Shown here: positions 1 to 9,600 of the stretch, one piece after another
Position numbering within the stretch: the stretch's first letter is position 1
Layout of the letters: each line of letters opens with the position of its first letter
Source of the DNA: Pycnococcus provasolii
Taxonomy: Eukaryota; Chlorophyta; Pseudoscourfieldiophyceae; Pseudoscourfieldiales; Pycnococcaceae
Assembly (NCBI GenBank): GCA_938743325.2
Contig: OW568870.1
Span: forward strand, 248,001 to 312,000
Direction of reading: 5' to 3'
DNA: 64,000 nucleotides
The notes under the pieces: generated by a model
Seen by the model: the letters and a program-made list of their open reading frames with translations, nothing else
Databases searched by the model: none
Told to the model about the DNA's origin: nothing
Program-made: the position numbers and the translations under genes

Positions 1-789
1 GGAGGCGCCGATCAGCTGGAGATTGACTTCGACATCGATCTGAGCGTCGACGATGCGACGGCTGCGGACACCGGCGACGCAACCGGTGGTGAAGCGCCTG
101 TTGACATTAAGTGGGACATTGACGTTGGCGGCGACGGCGATGGAGTGCAGGTCATCGACGACAACGACGACGACGTGGTAATTGTCGAGAGTTCCGATGC
201 CGAGGCTGGGAATCCGGCTGCGGATGGCACGCCGGCGGCGATGCTTGCACGCAACGACGACAACCTTCGCGTAAAGTTGGCATGCGACTTAACGGAGCTT
301 GCCAGCTTTCTCGCGACAAGGGCGAGGGAGAGCACCGCCGCAACTGCAGCATCTCTGGAGTCGGCTCTGGCCACGCGCCTGTCCTCCGAGGCACAGGCGA
401 GCGGTGCACACGCTGCGCCAGCGATGCACGCTGATGCGGTGCAGGCGGCACTCGATGCACTGTCCGGTGGCACATGCCGCGACCTTCTCTTGATCAAAAC
501 GAGCAGGAGGTACGCTAAGCGATTGGCCAGTGCGCTTACGGCTCAGGGTGGCCAGGAGAAGAGACTGCTCACGCAGTCGGAGGATGCGCAGGACAGGCGC
601 CGCGATGCTCTCAGCCGCCGCGAGGAGGCGAGAGAGAAACTCGCGGCTGCGCAGAAGCGTGGGTCGGAACGGCAGGTATTCCTGGAGAAGGCGATCGCTT
701 CCATGCTCGCGTCGATTACGCGCTCGGGAGCCAATGTGACTGTTCGTCTTGTTGGCGAAATTCGCACCGCACTTGAGAGTGCTTCGTGA
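1..789 (+). CDS. CDK5RAP3: CDK5RAP3 (C53/LZAP) homologue, C-terminal part
   Basis: The frame is open from base 1, so the N-terminus lies outside the window; 262 codons remain before the stop at 787-789. The first ~50 residues are acidic and disordered and hold two motifs of the shuffled ATG8-interacting type, EIDFDIDL (residues 7-14) and DIKWDIDV. A helical region follows, beginning VKLACDLTELASFLATRARE, which parallels the C-terminal coiled region of animal and plant CDK5RAP3 (LMELEIFLAQRA). A charged coiled coil precedes the end. CDK5RAP3 is the substrate adaptor of the UFL1-DDRGK1 UFMylation ligase at the ER and an ER-phagy receptor. Identification rests on residue pattern across the whole segment. 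The gene converges on the protease gene with a 66-nt gap. Confidence 0.8.
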   Translation, partial: GGADQLEIDFDIDLSVDDATAADTGDATGGEAPVDIKWDIDVGGDGDGVQVIDDNDDDVVIVESSDAEAGNPAADGTPAAMLARNDDNLRVKLACDLTELASFLATRARESTAATAASLESALATRLSSEAQASGAHAAPAMHADAVQAALDALSGGTCRDLLLIKTSRRYAKRLASALTAQGGQEKRLLTQSEDAQDRRRDALSRREEAREKLAAAQKRGSERQVFLEKAIASMLASITRSGANVTVRLVGEIRTALESAS

Positions 790-855
790 ATTATGAATAA
801 TTCATGTCGTGTTTTGTAAAAGATACCAGATAGAACAAAAAAATTGTTTTGCTTA

Positions 856-2886
856 CTAAGAGCAGTAATCCCAGGCTACGGACGGTGCACGAATGGCGCC
901 AAAGGGCACAGCTTTCTGAGGATCTGACGCGGGCGATGCAAGGCATGAGCGCGCGTCGACAAAGCATCGACTTATCCGTAAAGAAAGCTGTGAAGTAGGT
1001 GGGCAGAGCTGATCGCGATTCTGCAAAACTGGCGACGGCGACGACGACGATGCAGGAGAAGTAGAAGATCCTCCACCACGCATGCGCATCCGAGCAACCA
1101 TTTTTTCCGGACCATCAGGCCACAAATCGGGTGGGTCGCACAGGCATCCGTGTTGTGTCACGATGCGATCGCAAAGCGTTCCATTGTAGCCTTCGTTGCA
1201 GCTGCACGTAAACTTCTCTGAGTCCACGAGCGTGCCACGGCCATTGCAGATCGGATCGTCGGGTGATTGTTGTTGTTGTGGTGGTGGTGGTGGTGACGAT
1301 TTTTCCGTTCCAATCCACGGAGCGAAGTATGAGGCATCGTGCATCACCTCTCCCGCACTTAAGCTACCATCGTCGCAGCGCACAGCAGCAGCCAATTTTC
1401 CCGTCACCATCTCTCGGCAATGGTTGGTGCGCAGGCATCCTCCTGGCTCTTCGTCAGATACAAGGTAATCGTACGTATGTCCTCCCGTGAGAATACCAGC
1501 AAGTCCCAGCACTCGGTTGTTCGTATACGCAATCACAGGGCCACCGCTTGAGCCGCGGAACGCATCCACGCTAACCACGTGGCGCGTGGGTTTGCGCGGA
1601 GTCATGATGGCGGCGGAGGAGGAGTCAGTCGAAGACGAAAGTGCTGATGATTGAGCAATCGTAAGAACTCGAGACCACAAATTCACGACGTCGTTTGGCG
1701 ATGCGTTGCCGTTGTCGTCTCCTTGATTCTTGCGACTGCTGACGATGGGTGGCTCCGGATCGATGCGTGAAATCCAGCGACCGTCGAGGCCGTACTTGCG
1801 TGGCATTCCACTTGGATGTCCAATTGCAAGCAGTCTTAGCGATTGCAAGTTGCTATTAGTAGCACTAAAAACAGCTGCCGGATCAAAGATATCGAGCGGT
1901 GGCAGCATTGCGTCGTCGACGGTGGTGGGAAGCAAAGGCTTGTCTAGGCGGAGAACTGCATAATCAAGATGAATACCTGCGGAGGGAGATTTGCCACGCG
2001 CGTATGCCACCACCTCCTTGCATCGTGCAATTGGACCCATGTTCGCCTGTACTACACCCTCCTCCTCATCGTCGTCGTTCGAACGACTGACGTTCCCAGG
2101 TTGTTCGCCCCCACCACCATTTGTCTTCGTCGTCACCGCGTAGTTGCGAGCAAAGACGAGCCTGCCAGAGCTGCAAAATTGCGACGCGGCTGCCATCCCT
2201 CCATCGAGGCAGTGCGCAGCGGTTGCAACGAGCGATTCCGTAAGCAAAATGCCGCTGCAGAATGCACCCAACGGCTGGACCACCTGCTTTTGTTCGCTCT
2301 GACAGAATGGATACTTCTGTGATGATGATCCCATGACTGTGCGTGCACGAAGAACCTTGTAGGAGGATGTTTGAGGAGTCGGCTGCAGACGATCTGCCTC
2401 AAACAACGCCACGGTACGTTGTCCGATCGCCATCAATGATGCCACGACATTTGGTGCAAGTGCTTGTAATGATGCTGATGAGGCTGCTCCTGCTTGTGTT
2501 GGTAATGAATATGCTTTTACGACACGACGTGGACTATTTTTTTGTGATTGTGAACGCGAGCTGGATCCCCCCCTCCTCCCCGTGTCTTCTGCGGCTGACG
2601 ACGGTGTCGGCGGCGGCTCGACCGGTGGTGATGCTGGGTTGTTGTTGACGAGTGCGCTCATTTCAAACTCGTCAAGCAGGCTGAGAGGACCGTACGAAAC
2701 TAGCCGACGTCGTTCGTAGTATTCCTCCTTTTTTTCAGCAGTTGCTGCGCGTTTTGTGCGCGTTGTTGTCATCGTCAGTGGTAGTAGCAACAGCACCAAC
2801 GCGAACGTTATAGCGAGTACCAAAAACTCTCGCTTGGCTGCCGCTGTTGTAAGCCTGTTGTTGATGTTGATGTTGCTCATCGTCAT
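856..2886 (-). CDS. Trypsin-fold serine protease with EGF-like domain, membrane-anchored or secreted
   Basis: A 676-residue protein. A hydrophobic stretch at about residues 20-40 (FLVLAITFALVLLLLPL) acts as signal peptide or type II anchor. A disordered Ser/Pro-rich segment runs to ~residue 165, then a chymotrypsin-fold domain with a complete triad: His225 in TAAHC, Asp308 in LDYAVLRL, Ser447 in GSSGGPV. The serine-loop style is closer to the V8/glutamyl-endopeptidase branch than to digestive trypsin. After it come an EGF-like unit (CNGRG...CSCNEGYNGTLC) and a second Cys-rich tail. It probably acts outside the cell or in the secretory pathway; the substrate is not predictable. The start chosen is the first Met of the frame, directly upstream of the hydrophobic segment. 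Confidence 0.85.
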   Translation of the reverse strand: MTMSNININNRLTTAAAKREFLVLAITFALVLLLLPLTMTTTRTKRAATAEKKEEYYERRRLVSYGPLSLLDEFEMSALVNNNPASPPVEPPPTPSSAAEDTGRRGGSSSRSQSQKNSPRRVVKAYSLPTQAGAASSASLQALAPNVVASLMAIGQRTVALFEADRLQPTPQTSSYKVLRARTVMGSSSQKYPFCQSEQKQVVQPLGAFCSGILLTESLVATAAHCLDGGMAAASQFCSSGRLVFARNYAVTTKTNGGGGEQPGNVSRSNDDDEEEGVVQANMGPIARCKEVVAYARGKSPSAGIHLDYAVLRLDKPLLPTTVDDAMLPPLDIFDPAAVFSATNSNLQSLRLLAIGHPSGMPRKYGLDGRWISRIDPEPPIVSSRKNQGDDNGNASPNDVVNLWSRVLTIAQSSALSSSTDSSSAAIMTPRKPTRHVVSVDAFRGSSGGPVIAYTNNRVLGLAGILTGGHTYDYLVSDEEPGGCLRTNHCREMVTGKLAAAVRCDDGSLSAGEVMHDASYFAPWIGTEKSSPPPPPQQQQSPDDPICNGRGTLVDSEKFTCSCNEGYNGTLCDRIVTQHGCLCDPPDLWPDGPEKMVARMRMRGGGSSTSPASSSSPSPVLQNRDQLCPPTSQLSLRISRCFVDARSCLASPASDPQKAVPFGAIRAPSVAWDYCS

Positions 2887-3631
2887 CGATGCCAGCAGTT
2901 GCCAACAGCAAACTCCTTCTTCTCACTTGTAAACTCGCCAATCGCTCGCTCGTGAACCACGACGAAGAATGCATCGTCGTCTCGTCGTGTAAACCGTCAA
3001 CCACCAGGGAGGCAAGAAAGGGAAAGCAGCTGTCACTACTACTACTAAGTGATGAAAGAAAGCAAGAGTGAACATCATCATAGATACTACTTTGTAGAGT
3101 GATTGATGTAAAAGTGGTAGACATAGGTTGGTACATGGACATGGACAAATGGGTGAGGTGAGCGATGAGGAATATTTTCAACCACGCCTCGGGAGCTGTC
3201 AATTTCTCAATTCGGGTTTTGTGTGCAAGTTCTCCCGTTCTCACTTCTCCGACCGATGGGTAAAACCCGAAATCCCGACCGAACGGCCACGCTCTGCGAG
3301 TGCGATCCAACCCGGCCCAACCCCGAGTCCTGAGATGGCTCCTGTTTGAATCTGATAAGTTCTTAAGTTCTTCAACTACCAACGGCGAGGCGGTGCGCGT
3401 GTACTTTATAACTTTCCTGAGTGATTAAAGGTGATAAACCACAGAGATGGGTGTTGATTAATACTATGTATTAACTATGCGTCGATGTCACTTGTCAGTT
3501 GACATTCTTCAAATTTCTTTTTAAATTTTAAAAAATGGTTGAACTTTTTTATTGACACAAGAACACCGCTAATCGCCTTCACAGAATTGAGAAGGACCTT
3601 CGTTTAGTAGTAAGGATTCTGATCATGATTA
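2887..3631. other. Intergenic region, 745 nt
   Basis: This stretch lies between the 5' end of the protease gene and the 3' end of the U-box gene, both on the minus strand. Reading frames here are short or are shadows, and I see no conserved protein. The part from 3248 to 3345 is a copy of a dispersed repeat (separate entry). 3400-3600 is AT-rich and probably holds the 3' untranslated region of the U-box gene. Confidence 0.6.
3248..3345 (+). repeat. Dispersed ~100-nt repeat, copy 1
   Basis: The segment begins CCGACCGATG and ends CCCCGAGTCCTGA, and matches 10022-10130 in the same orientation with small indels. The two copies lie just outside the two ends of the U-box gene. Function unknown; it may be a short interspersed element or a deletion derivative of a larger one. 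Confidence 0.65.
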
Positions 3632-6600
3632 TTAGGTGGTGCGAGGACCAACGTTGTACACCCGCACATGCCCGGAGTACGTGCCGCCGCCGTCGTTACG
3701 AATAGCACCGATCGCGACGCTCGACCCGTCCGACGACAAGGACACCGAGGCGCCAGATAGATCGCCCTCCGCTTCTCCGTCCAGATCGGCACCCAGCTGC
3801 GTCCACCCCGAGCCCGCCCTGTACTCATACACGCGCACATGCCCTGAGTCCGTGCCGCCGCCGTCGTTCCAGTAAGCCCCGATCGCGACGCGCGACCCGT
3901 CCGACGACAAGGACACCGACCTGCCAGATTCATCGCCTGCGGCTTCTCCGTCCAGATCGGCGCCGAGCTGCGTCCACCCTGAGCCCGCCGCGTACTGATA
4001 GACGCGCACATGCCCGGAGTTCCTGCCGCCGCCGAAGTTGTAAGGAGCCCCGATCGCGACGCGCGACCCGTCCGACGACAAGGACACCGAGGTGCCAAAT
4101 CGATCGCCCTCCGCTTCTCCGTCCAGATCGGCGCCTAGCTGCGTCCACCCCGAGCTCGCCGTGTACTCGTACACGCGCACATGCCCGGAGTTCGAGCCGT
4201 TGCCACTGTTCCCAGTAGCACCGATCGCGACGCGTGACCCGTCCGATGACAAGGACACCGAGGCGCCAGAGTAATCGCCCGCCGCTTCTCCGTTCAGATC
4301 GGCGCCTAGCTGCGTCCACCCCGAGCCTGCCGCGTACTGATACACGCGCACATGCCCGGAGTCCGTGCCGCTGCCGTCGTTCCCACTAGCCCCGATCGCG
4401 ACGCGCGACCCGTCTGACGACAAGGACACCGAGGTGCCAGATCCATCGTACGCCGCTTCTCCGTCCAGATCGGCGCCTAGCTGCGTCCACCCGGAGCCCG
4501 CCGTGTACTCGTACACGCGCACGTGACCGGACCATGAGCCGTTGGATCGGTTAAAAGTAGAACCGATCGCGACGCGTGACCCGTCCGACGACAAGGACAC
4601 CGAGGTGCCAGAGTAATCGCCCGCTGCTTCTCCGTCCAGATCGGCGCCGAGCTGCGTCCACCCTGAGCCTGCCGCGTACTGATACACGCGCACATGCCCG
4701 GTCGTTCCGCCGTTATTTGAAGCCCCGATCGCGACGCGCGACCCGTCAGAAGACAAGGACACCGCCCTGCCAGATTCATCGTACGCCGCTTCTCCGTCCA
4801 GATCGGTGCCCACCTGAACGAAGAATGGTGGTGGAGGAGGAGAAGGAGGAGGAGGTGGTGACGGTGGAGGTGACGGTGGAGGAGGTGGTGGTGGAGGTGA
4901 CGGCGGCGGCGGCGGTGGTGATGGAAGAGCGGGCATAGACGTCGTTCCGAGATCGACGGTGGGCAAGTTGTCTCCCATCTGATTCGGAATGTCGCCAACA
5001 AAGTGGTCGTTTCCATATCCGAGTTGGCCTTGCCCACCTGATCCCCAGCACTTGACGCCTCCATTGTCGAGCAGGACGCACGTATGTTGAGAGCCAAGCG
5101 CAATCTGCACGGCTGTACGGCCTGTCCCTAGATCCACGATGGGCAAGTTGTCGCCGACTTCACCTGGATCGTCGCCGATGTTCATCCGGTTGCCGTATCC
5201 TAGCTGACCACTATCTCCTCTTCCCCAACATTTCACAGCACCGGTATCGAGCACTGCACACGTGTGATATTCACCCGCCGCGATCATCCTCGCGGTTCGA
5301 CCCGTGCCGAGAAGAACCACGTCGCGAGGTGGCGGTGCACTCAGCGAGTTGCGGTTGCCATACCCAAGTTGACCGTAGCCTCCGCTTCCCCAGCACTTGA
5401 CTGTGTTATCATCCAGCAATGCGCACGAATGGCCATTGCCTAGCGCAACTTGTTTCGCAGTGCGCCCGGTGCCCAGAGCTATGACAGGTAAGTTGTCGCC
5501 CATCTCGTCTGGATCATCTCCGATGGCATTTCCCCAGCACTTGAGCGAGGCATCGTCAAGAATTGCGCATGCGTAATAGTGATATCCCAGCGCGATGTGC
5601 TTGGCGGTGCGACCACTTCCAAGATCCACGCAAGGTAGGCGATCTCCCATTTCATTGGGACTATCGCCAAGATTGTTTCGATGTCCATAGCCAAGCTGGC
5701 CTCGATTGTTGGATCCCCAACACTTCAAGCACCCATCATCAAGCAAGGCACAGGAAAATTCAAAGCCTGCAACAACAAGCTTGGCTTTGCGTCCTGTACC
5801 GAGGTCAATATCAGGCGGACTCTCCCACACGTTATTTTTATTGCCATAACCGAGTCTACCGCTGGTTCCGTATCCGACGCATTTCACGACTCCGTGGGTT
5901 GATACAAAGCACACGTGACGTGAACTAGTAGAGATGTGAGCAACGACTGGTTCCGCGAAAACACGAAGATTGTTGCCCATTTCAGCTGACTCGTCTCCAA
6001 TAGTTCCTCTAATGGTAACTTTATACCCCCAGCACTTTGCACTTCCCTCGTCGAGCACTGCACATGTTCGTTGAAAATTAGCAGATAGAGATATCACGCG
6101 GTAAGGCCTTTGAGGCGGCGGAGACAGTGGCGGCGGTGGCGGGCTCGGAGGCGGCGGGTTCGGCGGCGGCGGGCTCGGCGGCGGGCTTGGTGGCGGGCTC
6201 GGCGGCGGGCTCGGCGGCGGCGGGCTCGGCGGCGGGCTCGGCGGCGGGCTCGGCGGCGGCGGGCTCGGCGGTGGGCTCGGCGGTGGGCTCGGCGGTGGGC
6301 TCGGCGGATTGCCGAGCGTCACCTTCACGGTCTTCACCGGAAGACTCGGAGACGTGGCGATTGGCGGATTGCCTGGAATGCCCGAGACGTGCAGGTCATA
6401 CGTATTTGTCGCGATGCCCGTGACGGTGACCGTTGCAACGTGGCGCGACGTTACCCATGCATGCAGGCGTCGTCGTCCACCCATTCCCCCAACAAACCCG
6501 GCATTTGATGGAGGATTTGACGACGGAGTGGATGACGGAGCCACGAATTGTGTTGTGGTTGTTGTGGTTGTCGTTGCCGGCGGAGGCGGTGGCGACTGCT

Positions 6601-9600
6601 TCGCGGGCGGTGCAGGAACATTTGTTTGAAGGGAACCCTTCGATCCCAGCGCCACGCACGGCGTTGTCAGCTTCGTGGGATAGGACTGCAGGATGTGACG
6701 ACGACTGCCGGCACCACCTCGTGACGAACCACCTGAATTCATGTTGCACCAGTACATCAGGTAAGACGACTTTGTCAACCAACCAGCCTCAGGCGGGTTC
6801 TGGCCAAGCGGCACCAAGGCGTACATGAGTGTCGCAGGCTGGTTCGTGTGAACCTCGAAGGTGACAGAGGTGGTCGTGAATGTCTTGACATAAACACCAG
6901 CATCAAGGTAGTCGAGCAGCGCAGGATTCGGCACGCCAGTCGGCGGTGGCGGTGGTGACGGCGGGCTCGGCGGCGGCGGGCTCGGCGGCGGACTCACCGT
7001 CGACGGCGGAGGCGGTGGTGCAAGGGTGCTAGGTGGCTCTCTGATCATCATGCCAGTAAGCGAGGTCAGTCCAGCCGCTTGCAGCTTCTGAAGAATAGAA
7101 GTCGTCTGCGTAAAGCCCAAGCTTGTTGACGCCTGGTTCACCGCCGACACCGTGTTCAGCTCCACCTTGTAGTCAACAACAGCATTCGTTGCGAGTAGAT
7201 GCCTCGCCTTACGAGTTTCGAGGTCAGTCACGCTGTTGATGATCACGTCAGTGCTTTGGATCGTGATTCCGCCCTGCGCCATCTGCGCCTTGACACCATC
7301 TTTGAAAGCCGACTTGGCAGCGTCGTTGAACGTCGCGGCCGTGTATCCCACGAGCATAATCTTGCTCTTCACGGCGTACCCAGCAGCCGGCGATTGCGGG
7401 GACGCCAGCGTCGTGGGCGGCGGTGGCGCCGGCGCCTGCGTCGTGGCAGGCCGCGGCAGCGGTGGAGGAGGAGGAGGAGGGGGAGGTGGTGGTGGAGAAG
7501 TAGAACGAGGAGGCGGCGGAGAAGGAGGAGGAGGAGGCGGAGGAGTAGATGGCCGTAGGAATGGTGGTAGGCTCGGTGGCGATGGTAGCGGTGCCGGTGA
7601 AGGAAGAGCCTGGCTCGGTGGTGGCGACGCTACCAACGTCACGGGCGGCGTCAATACCGTCAGCTTTGAGAGACTCGTCATGCCGGCACTGACGAGAGCC
7701 GTTTGCAATGTTGCAGCACCCGGCGCCGATAGTAGATAGCTGGCTGCGCTCGCGAGCTGCAAGTTGGCCACTGCCACCTTGTACGTGACGTTCGTGGTCG
7801 AGGCAAGAATACGACGACGAAGTACAAGACGAACACCTTCACCGCCAGTCTCTGAGGTGGGAGAAATATCCGTCACCGAGACGATCGTTACGGCATTCGG
7901 ATCCGTCGCAATGTCTCCGCTGTTAAGGTACTTGGCAATTCCGATTCGAAAGGGCATCTGTTTGTGCAGCAGAAATGTTGTTAGCGTATACCCCTCGAGG
8001 GAAACGGCAGATTGTACGAACACCTTAGCTGGTAGCGTTGACGGAGTCGTCGGCGATGGCGGCGGCGATGCCGCTATCGTCGATGTCGTGGCAGTCGTTG
8101 TAGTGGCTGGAGGCTGCTGCTGTGGTGGTGGTAAGATTAGTGGTGAGGGTGGAGGTAGCAGTATCGGCAAGGAAGGACCTCCGCCGCCGTTGCGATCATC
8201 ATTCGGGTTGATGACATCTCTCAGCAAGGTCAAGGTGGTGGCAAGGATCGCAGCAAGCATAATGATGCTTGCAATAACAGCGACGACGAGGATCTGACTT
8301 CTTCTCCGTCTTGAATGGTCGACGATATCCTCCTGCACTTCGCGGGCGTCGCCGGGCTGACGAACGGGTGCTATCTTCTCATTCGTCTCCACATCAACGT
8401 CCAACTGGAACATCTCGTTGTCATGGATTTGTGTCATGTCGGACTGCAGCTTGTTCATCATCTCAGACGGAAGGGGAGGTGCCGATGGCTGCGAATTCTC
8501 CTGCGCCGCCTCCACCGCTGACGAGATGCTCGTGGCTGTTGCAGAGCGATGACTCGTGGTCGTCGACGATCTGAATCTCTTGCTTGCGCGCATGGAAGCG
8601 GACGAGTGCTTCCGTTGCAGCTCGCGCCACTCGTTCGCCTGATTTTTGAGCGCGTAGTTCGGAATGAGCTTCGTAGACGACAGCTCCACGTTCGTCACGG
8701 GGTCGCGACGGTGGCCACGCGCGAACCACTCCTCGATGGCCGATCTCTCGTACGTCGTACCCGTCTCCGCGACGATGCACGGTTCCTCCATCAACTCGCC
8801 GGAGATGGGGCAGAAGAATGAACGTGGAAGCTCAAGCACGGACGAGCCGGACGAGCCGCTTCCGGTGCTTGCAGCACCGTCGTCGTCGTCGTCGTCGCCC
8901 GCACTTGCCGCTCGCCGTGCCTTCTCCTCCTCTTCGAGTGCGGCGATGCCCGCAATCACCTGCTCGAGCCAATACGCCTCGAGACGTTCCTTCTTTTCGC
9001 GCGCGTCTGCAAGCTCCACCTGTAGCTTGGCGCGGTCCTTGACGTCGAGCACAGCTGAGACGCCTTCGTCACGACTGGCTGACGCGGTCGTCGACGCCGC
9101 GCTTGTGTCGCGTTCGCGTCCGTCGAGTTGTTGCACTCTGCCGAGAAGCTCGACGAGAAGGCGCTTCACCTCCTCATTATCCTGCTGTCCTTGGTGGAAG
9201 CCGATATCCACCTGCCTTCTCAGTTGCGCCGTTTCGGCGAGCAGTTGACCGGTTTGCTCGAACTGCGCGTTGCGCAAGTCGGCGACGAGCTGCTTGACTT
9301 CGTCCGCTCGTTCGTCGCGACGTCTTCCGAGCGCCGCGAGCGGGAGCATGTCGAGCGCCATGGCGAGCTCTGTCGTCGCAGTTTTGAGGTTGTTGTGATG
9401 TCGCGTCGCAAGGACGACCGTGGACACGAGGCTCGCGTTGGCTGTCGCGTCGACGGTCTCTTTCGTTTTCTTGATTGCGTCGTGTATTGCGTCAATCGCG
9501 GCCCACGCGGCCGGCGTCAACGGCGAGGAGTCGTGGTCACCACGTTCCCGGGAGCTTGCATTACTCGCAGTGGTACTGATGTCGTCGTTGATGAGCTGCA

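Noticed and set aside
2735-3382. 215-codon minus-strand frame upstream of the protease gene
   Set aside because: It overlaps the protease start in another frame and its most distinctive part is just the translated dispersed repeat.
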